Source: Hymenobacter psoromatis (GTDB lineage Bacteria; Bacteroidota; Bacteroidia; Cytophagales; Hymenobacteraceae). From it: a stretch of 64,000 nucleotides of DNA. The stretch lies in the NCBI GenBank assembly GCA_001596155.1, contig CP014771.1, positions 5,022,001-5,086,000 on the forward strand, given 5' to 3'. Each line of letters begins with the position of its first letter. The stretch's first letter is position 1. Below the pieces are notes generated by a model that saw only the letters and a program-made list of their open reading frames with translations, did no database searches and was not told the DNA's origin. Positions 24,996-33,802 of the stretch are shown piece after piece. The position numbers and the translations under genes were made by a program.

Positions 24996-25343
24996 ATGAA
25001 AGCAGTCGCTGTCGGTTACGAGTGCCCCATTACGCGGGCGATGGCCACCGTGGGGGCCAAGTGGAAGCCCCACCTTATTTATGCCATCCGCGAACGGAAG
25101 GCGCGCTTCGGCCAATTGCACGCGAAGCTGCCCCATATCTCGCGCAAGGTGCTCGCCGAGCAGTTGCGGCAGCTGGAAGAGGATGGCATTGTGCAGCGGC
25201 GGGAACTGCTGTCCGAGCCGCTGCCCCACGTCGAGTACAGTCTCACGGCGAAGGGCTTGGCGCTGCTGCCCATCCTCTTCCAGCTGGTGGCCTGGGACCA
25301 GCAATACGCCCCAACGGCCGCGGCCGGCCTAACGACGGAGTAG
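24996..25343 (+). CDS. HxlR-family transcriptional regulator
   Basis: A 115-residue winged helix from the ATG at 24996 (MKAVAVGYECPITRAM). Markers are VGAKWKPHLIYAI, RFGQLHAKLPHISRKVLAEQLRQLEEDGIVQRREL and VEYSLTAKGLALLP. The cysteine in YECPITRAM is at the position used for sensing in some HxlR proteins. It converges with the broken NmrA gene (17-bp gap), whereas the other HxlR/NmrA pair (9047-10521) is divergent. The two pairs are homologous in content, but this partner has decayed. Confidence 0.92.
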   Translation: MKAVAVGYECPITRAMATVGAKWKPHLIYAIRERKARFGQLHAKLPHISRKVLAEQLRQLEEDGIVQRRELLSEPLPHVEYSLTAKGLALLPILFQLVAWDQQYAPTAAAGLTTE

Positions 25344-25360
25344 GCCAGCAGCGCCCGTCC

Positions 25361-26291
25361 TTACGACGCGCCGGGCGTGCCTTGCAGGTACTGCCTGGCC
25401 CAGGCCGGGAAGCTGGTGGTGGGTAGCCCCAGGGCCTGCGCCTGGGCGGGCCGGGCGGGGCTGCCAACTTCGTTGAGCCACTGCTGCCCGCTCACGAACA
25501 ACGGCAACATTCCCTGCGCGATGGCCTCGTCGGGGGTGTAGGCCGGGGCCGCGAGGGGGGTGCCCCAGGCAGCGGAGAGCACGGCCGCAATGTCGCGCAT
25601 GGTCAGGTAATCGCCGGCTAGCTCCACCGCCTGGTGGTCGAAGGCCGCCGGATGGGCAAAGGCCGCGGCGGCGGCGGCCCCCACGTCCTGCACCGCCACC
25701 AGCGCCAGCCGGGTGTCGGGCTGAATGATGGGTCAGCAGCCGGTCCTCCGTCCAGTTGGCGAGTAAAAAGGAAGGCTTGCGGAAGTTTTCCATGAAGAAT
25801 GACGGCTTGAGAATAGTCCAGTGCGGGAAGCCCGCCGCGCGCACCAGCTCCTCCGTGTAAGCTTTGCTTTCCCAATAGTTAACATCCCAGCGCCCCTGCT
25901 GCCAGCCGGGGGCGGCGCGGTGGTAGTCGCCCGCGCCCGACACTGAGGAATGCACGAACTGCGCCACCTGGGCCGCTTGCGCGGCCGCTACCAGGTGGCG
26001 GCCCTGCACGCGCTCGGTGTCGCCGCCCATGTTTTGCAGGTCGGGCATCTGCACCGAAAACACGCCCCGCACGCCCGCGCAGGCTATTTGCAGCGAGGCT
26101 GGGTCGCGCAGGTCGCCCAGCACCAGGCTGGCCCCGAGGGCCTGCAAGGTTTCGGCGGCCGGCGCGTGCAGGTCGCGCACCAGCGCCCGCACGGGCGTGC
26201 CCTAGGCCAGCAAAGCCCGCGCCACGGCACCGCCCTGCTTGCCCGTTGCGCCGGTCACGAGGACCGGCGCAGCTACTTGTTCAATAGTCAT
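25361..26291 (-). pseudogene. NmrA-family NAD(P)-binding protein, inactivated by a stop codon and a frameshift
   Basis: From the ATG at 26289-26291 the frame reads a Rossmann start (VLVTGATGKQGGAVARALL), then hits an in-frame TAG after about 29 codons. It resumes as GTPVRALVRD and continues well to NWTEDRLLT. One extra base at about 25730-25732 (a GGG run on the plus strand) then shifts the frame. The rest (TRLALVAVQDVGAAAAAAF to GTPGAS) is in another frame ending at 25361. Restored, the protein would be about 310 residues, normal for NmrA. Two independent lesions argue for real decay rather than one sequencing error. Confidence 0.88.
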
Positions 26292-26717
26292 AAGTATTGC
26301 TTGAAAAAAGTGAAGACCCCCGGCCGTTGCGCGGGCTGGCCGCCCGGCGCTACCGGCGGGCCGATGATTGCCACAAAGGAACCGGGGCTACCCAAGCGGG
26401 GCAATAGCCCAACCCGGAAAGTGGTAACCTCCCCGTAACCAGTTCCGAAGCCAGGCTGCCAGGTGCCTGGCCCCAGGGTGGGCCGGGTTGGGTCTGGGGT
26501 AGAGCCAACAGGATGTAGAAATGCCGGCCTGGTTCCGTGGGGCCATCGTAGGCCGGTTCCAGGCCAGCGGGCAGCCTACTGCTCCCGTGATTTGTATAGA
26601 AGAAAACGGTTTTGTGTGGGTCTGACCCGGTCTGGTCGCCGGACATTTGCGCCGTACAATAACTCTTTTGCCGGGGGCGGCCCAGGTGGGCCGGTAGTTC
26701 TCCCACGTTCGTCGCTG
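26292..26717. other. 426-bp gap without a recognised gene
   Basis: GC-rich, no convincing coding frame. A 118-codon minus-strand frame exists but has no protein character. The promoter of the DUF2147 gene at 26718 should lie near its right end; no clear TTG/TANNTTTG pair was found. Confidence 0.5.
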
Positions 26718-27170
26718 ATGCCTGCTACCTACCTACGCTGCCTGAGTTATCTGGCGCTGCTGCTGGCCGTTCCCTTCTGGTCGTTGGCCCAAGCCCCGGC
26801 CGATGCCGCGCTGGGCACTTGGCTCACCGAAAGCAAAGACGTGAAAATGCGCTTATTCCGGTGCGGCGACAAGCTTTGCGGTAAAATCGCGTGGATGCAG
26901 CAGCCGAACGAGGCCAACGGCCAGCCCAAGCGGGACCTGAAAAACCCCGACCCCACGCAGCGGAGCCAACCGCAACTAAACGCAACGCCCATGCGCGACT
27001 TCACCTACGATGGCCACCGCACCTGGGCCGACGGCAAGCTCTACGACGGCCGCACCGGCCGGGAATATTCGGGCAAGCTGACGCTGGTCAGCCAAAACGA
27101 GCTGGAAGTGCGCGGCTACGTCGGCTTCTCGCTGCTAGGCAAATCTACCACCTGGACGCGGGTGCCGTAG
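26718..27170 (+). CDS. DUF2147-family secreted protein
   Basis: A 150-residue protein from the ATG at 26718 with a signal peptide (LSYLALLLAVPFWSLAQA) and a complete DUF2147 domain: ALGTWLTESKDVKMRLFRCG, CGKIAWMQ, LKNPDPTQRSQ, GKLYDGRTGREYSGKL, ELEVRGYVGFSLLGKSTTW. It keeps the Cys pair (RCGDKLCG) typical of the family, which the paralogue at 20455-20871 lacks. Export to the periplasm is likely; the role is unknown. It is followed at 86 bp by an AraC gene on the same strand. Confidence 0.9.
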   Translation: MPATYLRCLSYLALLLAVPFWSLAQAPADAALGTWLTESKDVKMRLFRCGDKLCGKIAWMQQPNEANGQPKRDLKNPDPTQRSQPQLNATPMRDFTYDGHRTWADGKLYDGRTGREYSGKLTLVSQNELEVRGYVGFSLLGKSTTWTRVP

Positions 27171-27256
27171 GCGGGTACGCGGGCCGGCCGTTGACCCGCA
27201 TACCCGCTGCTTTGCCTACCCCCCCCCTGGCCACTACCCCCTACTTTTTCCGCCCG

Positions 27257-28237
27257 ATGCGTACCCCTACCCCCGACTTTAAGCGGCTGACCACCGTCAC
27301 CGACTATACCCGGTTTTACGGCCTGCCCGCGCCAGCGCATCCCCTGCTCACGGTGGTGAACCTGGCGCAGCTGCCCCTGCCGGCGGCGCTGGCCGCCACC
27401 ACGCCGGTGGTGCAGGGCCTATACTCCGTGTCGCTCAAGCGCAACCTGCGCAATGCTTCGCTCCGCTACGGGCGGCAGCTCTACGATTTCAGCGAAGGAA
27501 CGATGAGCTTTCTGGCTCCCGGCCAGGGGTGCTGGGTGGAAGAGCCGCCGGCGGCCGTGGCCCCCGCCGACCTGAGCGCCTACGTGGCGGCCCTGCGGGC
27601 GGAGCTGAGCGGCTGGCTGCTGGTCTTTCACCCCGACCTGCTGCGCAAATATCCGCTGGCCCAAAAAATAGCGGGCTACGGATTTTTCACCTACCAGGTC
27701 CACGAGGCCCTGCACCTGTCGGCGCAGGAGGAGGACTTGCTGGAAGGGCTGCTCCGGGGCATTCGCGGCGAGTACGAGCGGCCCATTGATGCTTTTAGCC
27801 AGGAGGTTATCGTGACGCAGCTCGACGTGCTGCTCACCTACGCCAACCGCTTCTACCACCGCCAGTTTCTGACCCGGCGCGCCGCCGAGCCTGACCAAAT
27901 CAGCCGCTTCGAGGCCCTGCTGAGCGCCCACTTCGCCGCCGAAACGGCCCAGCCGCTGCCCACCGTGCAGCACTTTGCCGACGCGCTGAGCATCTCGGCG
28001 GCTTACCTGAGCGACCTGCTGCGCACCTGCACGGGCCAAACGGCCCAGCAGCACCTGCACCGGGTGCTGATTGAAAAAGCGAAACAGCTGCTGCTGAACA
28101 CGTCGCTATCGGTCAACGAAACGGCCTTTCAACTGGGCTTCGACTACCCGCAGTACTTCAGCCGGCTCTTCAAGCGCAAAACCGGCGCTACCCCGGTCGC
28201 CTTCCGGCGGGCGGGGCACTCCCCTAAGCGCTCCTAA
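27257..28237 (+). CDS. AraC-family transcriptional regulator
   Basis: A 326-residue protein from the ATG at 27257 (MRTPTPDFKRLTTVTDY). The sensor half includes GLYSVSLKRNLRNASLRYG and FHPDLLRKYPLAQKI, seen in many Bacteroidota AraC regulators. The C-terminal domain holds VQHFADALSISAAYLSDLLR and VNETAFQLGFDYPQYFSRLFKRK. It precedes an SDR gene by 42 bp on the same strand, which is its likely target. It is another instance of the AraC-oxidoreductase module. Confidence 0.93.
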   Translation: MRTPTPDFKRLTTVTDYTRFYGLPAPAHPLLTVVNLAQLPLPAALAATTPVVQGLYSVSLKRNLRNASLRYGRQLYDFSEGTMSFLAPGQGCWVEEPPAAVAPADLSAYVAALRAELSGWLLVFHPDLLRKYPLAQKIAGYGFFTYQVHEALHLSAQEEDLLEGLLRGIRGEYERPIDAFSQEVIVTQLDVLLTYANRFYHRQFLTRRAAEPDQISRFEALLSAHFAAETAQPLPTVQHFADALSISAAYLSDLLRTCTGQTAQQHLHRVLIEKAKQLLLNTSLSVNETAFQLGFDYPQYFSRLFKRKTGATPVAFRRAGHSPKRS

Positions 28238-28279
28238 CCGCTTGGCTGCCGTCCTTTTTCACCCTTAATTTTTTGCCTC

Positions 28280-29155
28280 ATGCCTGAGTCGTTTGATAAA
28301 AAAATAATGCTGGTTACCGGGGCCACTTCCGGCATCGGCCTGGTTACGGCCCGCGAGCTGGCCCGCGGCGGGGCGCACGTCGTGCTGCTGGCCCGCGACC
28401 CGGCCAAGGCCGAGCGCACCCGCCAGAAACTTGTGGCCGCCACCGGCAACCCCCGGATTGACACGGTGCTGGCCGACTTGTCGTCGCAGCAGCAGGTGCG
28501 CGCGGTGGCGGCCGAGCTGCACGCCCTCTACCCCCGCCTCGACGTGCTGGTCAACAACGCCGGCCTCATGTTCGGGGCGCAGCGCCAGGTGTCGGTTGAT
28601 GGCGATGAGCTGACGCTGGCTACCAACTACCTGGGTCCCTTTTTGCTCACGAGCCTGCTCCTCGACCTGCTCCGCCAAAGCCCGGCGGCCCGCGTGGTGA
28701 ACGTGTCTTCGACGGCCGCCTTCCTTACCGCCGCCCCCAACCTCGACGACCTCCAGGCAGAACGCAGCTACAACGCCCTGCTGGCCTACGGCACCACCAA
28801 GCTCTGGAATATTATGTTTACGCAGGAGCTGGCCCGCCGCCTGCGCGCCCACGGCATCACCAACGTAACCACCAACGTGCTGCACCCCGGCCTGATTGCC
28901 AGTAATTTCGGGGCGGAAGCGCAAGGCCCGTTCAAGTGGTTTTTGCAGCTGTGGCGGCCCTTTATGCTGTCAACCGAAAAAGGGGCCAGAACCAGCATCT
29001 TCCTGGCCACCGACCCGAGCGTAGCTACCACCAGCGGCGGTTACTTCGTGAAGAAGCGGCCGGAGCCCGTCAAGAGTGCATTTGCCACCGCGGCCAACGC
29101 CGAGCGGTTGTGGAAATTGAGCGAGCAGTTGACAGGTACTACGTTTCTGGATTAA
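28280..29155 (+). CDS. SDR-family oxidoreductase (retinol-dehydrogenase-like)
   Basis: A 291-residue SDR. It shows LVTGATSGIGLVTARELA, VLLARDPAKAERT, VLVNNAGLMFG (NNAG), VVNVSSTAAF and YGTTKLWNIMF (YxxxK), matching the RDH/WW-domain-oxidoreductase-like subgroup that often prefers NADP. It lies 42 bp downstream of the AraC gene. The next gene is convergent, so the transcript probably ends here. Confidence 0.9.
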   Translation: MPESFDKKIMLVTGATSGIGLVTARELARGGAHVVLLARDPAKAERTRQKLVAATGNPRIDTVLADLSSQQQVRAVAAELHALYPRLDVLVNNAGLMFGAQRQVSVDGDELTLATNYLGPFLLTSLLLDLLRQSPAARVVNVSSTAAFLTAAPNLDDLQAERSYNALLAYGTTKLWNIMFTQELARRLRAHGITNVTTNVLHPGLIASNFGAEAQGPFKWFLQLWRPFMLSTEKGARTSIFLATDPSVATTSGGYFVKKRPEPVKSAFATAANAERLWKLSEQLTGTTFLD

Positions 29156-29274
29156 ATAGTCGTTTAAACGTGCGCGGTTAATTCATTTTTATCGTCCCGG
29201 AGTGCTGTAGCGCATCGTTCGAGTCAGTCGTCCGGCAAAAGCTACGGCGTGAGTACTACCCCACTAACCGGCCC

Positions 29275-30015
29275 TTACCACTGGTTTACTTTCTGGTAGG
29301 CGAAGAAGCCCCCCGTCGGCCCATCCTCGTCCAGGCAGGCCAGCCACACGGCCGATTTAGCCCCGTATTCGACCGTGTTGGGAGCCTCGGGGCCGCCCAT
29401 GTCAGTTTGCGTCCGGCCGGGGTCGGCGCTGTTTACTTTGATGTTGGTAGGTAGCAACTCCTTGGCCAGCAGCGCGGTGAACATATTCAGCGCCACCTTG
29501 GAAGCCGAGTAGCCGAGCGGCGTGGCCGTTGCCAGCCGGGGCGTGGTGTGGATGGTTTCGCCCATCGTGGTGAAGGAGCCGATGGAGCTGGACATATTCA
29601 CAATGCGCCCCGCTGCGCTCTGGCGCAGCAGCGGCAGCAGCGCCTGCGTCACGGCCACGGGGGCCACGAAGTTGGTGGCCAGATAGCGGTGCAGCAGCTC
29701 GGGGGCCAGTTGCGAGGGGTTTTGCGGCTCCCGCGAGAAGAACACCGCGTTGTTTACCAGCACGTCGAGCCGGCCGTAGTCGCGGGCCAGCGTGGCGGCG
29801 GCCTGGGCAATGTCGGCGGCGCTGGTAACGTCGAGCTGAATAAAGCGGGCCTGGATGCCTTCGCTCACCAGCTGCGCCGCCGCCGCCTGGCCGGCGGCGG
29901 CGTTGCGGGCACCCAGCAGCACCGTGTGCTGGCGCTGGCCGAGCTGGCGGGCGATTTCCAGCCCCAGCCCGCGGTTGGCCCCGGTAATGAGGGCGATTTT
30001 GTGGGTAGTTTCCAT
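29275..30015 (-). CDS. SDR-family oxidoreductase (carbonyl-reductase-like)
   Basis: A 246-residue SDR from the ATG at 30015 (METTHKIALITGANRGLG). Motifs are TGANRGLG, VLLGARN, LVNNAVFF (the usual NNAG reads NNAV), VNMSSSIGSF and YSASKVALN (YxxxK). It resembles carbonyl reductases of the CBR1/SDR21 type. A Crp/Fnr regulator gene lies 62 bp upstream on the same strand and is probably co-transcribed with or controls it. Confidence 0.9.
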   Translation of the reverse strand: METTHKIALITGANRGLGLEIARQLGQRQHTVLLGARNAAAGQAAAAQLVSEGIQARFIQLDVTSAADIAQAAATLARDYGRLDVLVNNAVFFSREPQNPSQLAPELLHRYLATNFVAPVAVTQALLPLLRQSAAGRIVNMSSSIGSFTTMGETIHTTPRLATATPLGYSASKVALNMFTALLAKELLPTNIKVNSADPGRTQTDMGGPEAPNTVEYGAKSAVWLACLDEDGPTGGFFAYQKVNQW

Positions 30016-30077
30016 TGTCGTTTTTTTTGACAAAGGTCGGCCATTCCCGGCGGCCGGCACTTGCCAAAAGGCAAGAA

Positions 30078-30674
30078 TTAGCTCGCGGGCGGCGGGGCTA
30101 CGACTTTGCGCCGGATGCGGCTGAGCGTGCTGGCGGTGATGCTGAGGTAGGAGGCGAGATGCTTAAGCGGCACCCGGCGCAGTAGCTCGGGCTGGGTTTC
30201 GAGCAGGTGCAGGTAGCGGGTCTGGGCATCAAAATGCAGGCGGTAGAGGATGCGGCGCTTTACCTGGGTGAGCACGGTTTCGTAGAGTACGCGGCCGAAT
30301 TTCTCAAAGGCGGGAAAATCGGTAAATAGCCATTGCAGCTGCGGCAGAGTGGTGCAAATGAGTTGGGTGTCTTCCAGCGCCACCAGGTTTTCCAGGCTTG
30401 GCGCTTGCGCGTAGAAGCTCACGGCTTCGGTCAGAAACGCGCCTTCGCTGGCAAAGCCGTTGGTAAATTCTTCGCCCGCCGCCGTGTGGGTGTACGCGCG
30501 CACCAGCCCACGTTGCACGAAGCCCCAAAAATCGCAGCGGCCGCCCTCGCGCAGCAGCGCGGCCCCTTTGGCGAAGCTGCGGCACTCAAATTGGCTGACT
30601 ATCTGCGCCAGGTCCGCGTCGCTTATTTCCACCACTGCCCGGATGCGGCTACTCAATTCTTCAAAGCAATCCAT
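30078..30674 (-). CDS. Crp/Fnr-family transcriptional regulator
   Basis: A 198-residue protein. The N-terminal cyclic-nucleotide-binding-like beta roll spans FAKGAALLREGGRCDFWGFVQRGLVRAY and EDTQLICTTLPQLQWLF. The C-terminal helix-turn-helix is VPLKHLASYLSITASTLSRIRRKV. The glycine-rich phosphate cassette of true cAMP binders is not evident, as is usual for the Bacteroidota branch of this family. It sits upstream of an SDR on the same strand. Confidence 0.9.
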   Translation of the reverse strand: MDCFEELSSRIRAVVEISDADLAQIVSQFECRSFAKGAALLREGGRCDFWGFVQRGLVRAYTHTAAGEEFTNGFASEGAFLTEAVSFYAQAPSLENLVALEDTQLICTTLPQLQWLFTDFPAFEKFGRVLYETVLTQVKRRILYRLHFDAQTRYLHLLETQPELLRRVPLKHLASYLSITASTLSRIRRKVVAPPPAS

Positions 30675-30811
30675 CGTTTTATTGGTCTGAACCAGTGCCC
30701 GTTACGTGTTTTCCGAGCAGCGCGGGCAGTTTTAGCAGCGCGGTTCTTACCCGCTGAAAGGTAGCCGAGCACCAAAATTGTTTCCGCGCATCGTAGCGAG
30801 CTTCCAACAAA

Positions 30812-30854
30812 AACCCATCCCGCCTGGGCCACAAGGGCCCAGGCGGGATGGGTT
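30812..30854. terminator. Strong bidirectional terminator
   Basis: A 19-bp perfect stem (30812-30830 with 30836-30854), 5-base loop, with A/T flanks lies 23 bp after the peroxiredoxin stop and upstream of the Crp gene. Confidence 0.9.
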
Positions 30855-30877
30855 GAAATAAGCGCCAATAAGCGGCG

Positions 30878-31549
30878 CTAAGCCAGCTCGCGCAGGGCTT
30901 CGAGGATGCGGGCTGGCTCCAGGCGGCGCGTGTAGTCGCCCTCCACGTAGGCCAGGCGGATTTGACCGGCCCGGTCGAGCACGTAAGTGGCGGGTACGGG
31001 CAAATCCCAGGTGCCATCGGCATTGGCGGCCCCAATGTCGTTGCCAAGCTTCTGCGATGTTTCCTGGGAGAGCTGCCGCAACGTGTACACTAGGCCAAAC
31101 TGCCGGGCCACGCCGTTGCCGGCATCGCTCAACACCTCAAACTGCAAGTCATTTTTTTCCTTGATGCTCAGCGAGCCGTCGGGTTTTTGGGGCGAGATGG
31201 CCACCAGCGAGGCCCCTAGGGCCTGCACTTCGGCCAAAATACCTTGGTAGGCTTTTAACTGAATGTTGCAGTAGGGGCACCACGCGCCGCGGTAAAAGGT
31301 GAGCACTACCGGCCCGTGAGCCAGCAGCTCGGCCAGGCTCACGGGCTGGCCGGCGGCGTTGGGCAGGGTGAAGCGCGGGGCCGGGGCTCCTTCGCGCAGG
31401 GCGCGGGCCGTAAATTCGGGGCTGCTCATCGCGGCCGCATCATCCAGGAATATGCTGATAACTTCGGCCGGCAGCACATTTTTGACGTGTGCCTTAACGG
31501 CGTCGAGTTGGGGTTGCAGCGCAGGCTGCACAGTGGGGGAGGAACTCAT
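30878..31549 (-). CDS. Peroxiredoxin-like (AhpC/TSA) protein
   Basis: A 223-residue thioredoxin-fold protein from the ATG at 31549 (MSSSPTVQPALQ); the frame extends to 31702 without family likeness. PRFTLPNAAGQPVSL leads to the active site FYRGAWCPYCNIQL (Cys91 and Cys94, a CxxC), and YVLDRAGQIRLAYVEGDYTRR closes the domain. This is the peroxiredoxin-like/AhpC-TSA group that reduces hydroperoxides. It ends at a strong terminator, in keeping with the redox theme of the region. Confidence 0.9.
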   Translation of the reverse strand: MSSSPTVQPALQPQLDAVKAHVKNVLPAEVISIFLDDAAAMSSPEFTARALREGAPAPRFTLPNAAGQPVSLAELLAHGPVVLTFYRGAWCPYCNIQLKAYQGILAEVQALGASLVAISPQKPDGSLSIKEKNDLQFEVLSDAGNGVARQFGLVYTLRQLSQETSQKLGNDIGAANADGTWDLPVPATYVLDRAGQIRLAYVEGDYTRRLEPARILEALRELA

Positions 31550-31766
31550 GCCAGTACTAAAAAAAAGTAGGGAAGTAAAACGACCGCTCGCTCCGGTGCC
31601 AAAACCCTCACCAGCGGAGAAGCGCCGGATAGAGGAAGCCGCCGGGGTGGGTTGTGAGGAGGCAGACGCGCCCGCCGCCGCCGCCTTACAGCTGGTTGGC
31701 AATCATTGGCCTTCGTTTTCCCAAAATCCGCCTTCTCGCCCTGCAGACCGAAAATAGTCTATTAAT

Positions 31767-32519
31767 TTAGGGGCTTAGGAAGCAGACTTAGCATCTAGGG
31801 GCCGTTGACGAAGTTCTTTAAGCAAGACCTTATAGAGGTCCTGATAGCGATGATTAAACCGAAATTCGCACTCTTTCAAATGCAGCAGAAAGGTATGCTT
31901 GGGCACACCAGCAAACTGGTGGAGGCGACCTTTGGCAAAGCTCCAAAACGATTCAATGCCGTTGATATGGGCTGCGCCTTGGACAAATTCATCTTGGCTG
32001 TGGTGGACCCGGTAGTGGCGGTTGAAGCCGACATCGACCAGCCCATCGGAGCTACGCCAGCCGTCGGTATTAACCATCGCTGCCGGGTCGATTTTGCTCC
32101 GAATAATGCCCTGCAAGGTCTTTTTCGAGCAGTCGGGCACGATTTCCGTGTACACCTGGCCCGCCCGTTTGAATAGGCCGAATACAATAGTTTTGCCCCC
32201 GGCTCCCCGGCCTCGTTTGCCGCGCACTCGGCGTGGGCCGAAGTAAGATTCGTCCAGTTCGAGCGCCCCACCCAGGTCGGCAGGTACCGGGCAGAGCTGG
32301 TGCAGCCGGTGGCGCAACAGCAGATATACGTCGTTGACCGCCCGCACACTCAAGCCTGTCAACCGGGCCGCATCCGAGGCGGTCAAATCTACGGCAAACA
32401 GGCGCAGCAGATAGCGAAACTTAATCTCCGAAAGTTTACTGCATTTATAATAGCGGTTAAGTGGTGACATAACAGTAAGTTAAGCCCTATTTTCCAATTT
32501 TTGCTTCCTAAGCCCCTAA
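31767..32519. mobile_element. IS1595-type insertion sequence, 753 bp, intact ends
   Basis: Perfect 18-bp terminal inverted repeats (31767-31784 and 32502-32519), inner sequence TAGGGGCTTAGGAAGCA, bracket one transposase gene. The flanking eight bases on the two sides do not match, so no target duplication is visible; the neighbouring decayed IS starts only 5 bp to the right. Confidence 0.9.
31775..32470 (-). CDS. IS1595-family transposase (ISXO2-like DDE domain)
   Basis: A 231-residue transposase. After an N-terminal HTH-like part (LTASDAARLTGLSVRAVNDVY) comes the ISXO2-type catalytic domain: LELDESYFGPRRVRGKRGRG, GKTIVFGLFKR, VNTDGWRSSDGLVD and HINGIESFWSFAKGRL, giving the DDE/N-type acidic set. 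The length is normal for the small IS1595 subgroup lacking the zinc-finger N-terminus. It fills nearly the whole 753-bp element and looks intact. Confidence 0.92.
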   Translation of the reverse strand: MSPLNRYYKCSKLSEIKFRYLLRLFAVDLTASDAARLTGLSVRAVNDVYLLLRHRLHQLCPVPADLGGALELDESYFGPRRVRGKRGRGAGGKTIVFGLFKRAGQVYTEIVPDCSKKTLQGIIRSKIDPAAMVNTDGWRSSDGLVDVGFNRHYRVHHSQDEFVQGAAHINGIESFWSFAKGRLHQFAGVPKHTFLLHLKECEFRFNHRYQDLYKVLLKELRQRPLDAKSAS

Positions 32520-32524
32520 TTTAA

Positions 32525-33659
32525 CTGAGGTTACGCAGTCACAAGCTGCTTCGGTACGTTTAGTACGCTTATGACGACTTGCACGCTGGACCTGTACACG
32601 GATTATTGGGTGAGTTCGACGGGACCGACGACGACCACGGGCTTGTCGCAGTTGCTGGAGGGGGCCTTGAGCCACGACCACATCACGCGCTGGTTGCGCA
32701 GCGCCACGCATGGCTCGGCCGACATGTGGCGGCAAGCCAAGCCCCTACTTCGCCAGGCCGAAGCGTGCCGGCCAGTTGAGGAGTTTGCCGTGCTCATCGT
32801 GGATGATTCGGTGCTGGAAAAGGCGCATCCGATGCTAATGAGCTAATTTGTACGCCCTGGGACCACAGCCAGCAACGCTACGTCAGGGGCCTCAACTTTG
32901 TCAGTCTGCTCTATCAGGCGGGCGAGTTGGCTTGGCCCATCGCTGTCGAGTTGGGGCGCAAAACTGTGCCCGTGTATCACCCCAAGACGCAACAAACCAG
33001 CTACCAAAGCCCGTTTACCAAGAACGAATACCTGCAGCAGATGCTGCGCGTGGCCCAGCAGCAGGTGGCGTATCGCTACCTGCTGGCCGATAGCTGGTAC
33101 GCCTTGGCCGAGAACATGAGCCTGGTGCGAGCCCTGGGCCACCACTTTATTTTTGCCCGCGAAAGCAGCCGCACCGTGGCCCTGAGTGAGGCGGGGCGGG
33201 CCGCCGGCCAGTTTGAGGCCGTGCAGACGCTGGCTTTCCCCGATACGCAGCCGCTGCGCGGCTATTTACGGTCCGTGCAAGACGCGGTACTCGTCACTAG
33301 ACAAGTCTTTACACATCAGGACGGTAGCCAGGGCGTGTTGTATCTGGTCAGCAGCGACACCGACCTGACGCAGCCACAGCTACCCCCGATTTACCAGAGA
33401 CGGTGGAAAACCGAGTCAAGGTTTTTGTGTGGAAGAATACCACAAGTCGCTCAAACAGAATGCGTCGATGGGCAAATCGCCCACCAAAACCCCGGCCACG
33501 CAGGCCAATCACTTCCTGGCCGCTGTGCTAGCCTACACCAAACTCGAAGTACTCAAACTCCGGTGTGGCATCGGTCATTTTCGCCTCAAAGCCCAGCTCT
33601 ACGCCGTCGGGCTGAAGGCCATGTACCAGCCACTTGCCCAGCTCCGTGCGTAACATCAG
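32525..33659. mobile_element. Decayed IS4/IS701-type insertion sequence
   Basis: Its ends are CTGAGGTTACGCA (32525-32537) and the matching inverted end at 33647-33659 (12 of 13 bases). It encloses a transposase gene broken in two places. The right end lies inside a helix-turn-helix coding frame, so the element interrupted a gene there. Confidence 0.75.
32571..33653 (+). pseudogene. Broken DDE transposase (IS4/IS701 type)
   Basis: Three frames must be joined. The first (from 32571) reads to VLIVDDSVLEKAH. A missing base near 32829 then moves the frame to DANELICTPWDHSQQRYVRG and on through LLADSWYALAENM (the acidic catalytic region) to PIYQRRWK. About 19 extra bases near 33410-33428 shift it again to VEEYHKSLKQNASMGK, the conserved YxxK-like signature at the end of the catalytic core, stopping at 33653. 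The element cannot make a functional transposase itself. Confidence 0.85.
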
Positions 33660-33802
33660 GTAAGTAGGTGGCATATCACCCAAGAATTCGCGTACGGCTT
33701 TTTCGCTAATTCTATAATTTTTACGGCCAGCACAGGCGTAACGCAACTTTCCGTCGCGTAGCAACTGTTCAGCGCTGCGAGATGCCTAAGCGTATGGTGA
33801 GT
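33660..33802 (-). pseudogene. Helix-turn-helix (excisionase-like) gene fragment cut by the IS
   Basis: Minus strand: LTIRLGISQ, then after a one-base frame change near 33780, SAEQLLRDGKLRYACAGRK and YRISEKAVREFLGD. That is the HTH_17/excisionase pattern (recognition helix, wing, and the arginine-rich RISEKAVREFL helix). At 33659 the sequence passes directly into the IS end, so the C-terminus is lost. It overlaps the start of the opposite integrase fragment. An integrase and an excisionase-like HTH side by side suggest the remains of one integrative element. Confidence 0.45.

Noticed and set aside
26350..26706. A 118-codon minus-strand frame upstream of the DUF2147 gene
   Set aside because: Composition rich in Pro/Gly/Ser without motif or partner; probably non-coding.
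31759..32527. Target-site duplication of the IS1595 element
   Set aside because: The eight bases on each side differ, and the right side is close to the end of another IS, so any duplication has been lost.
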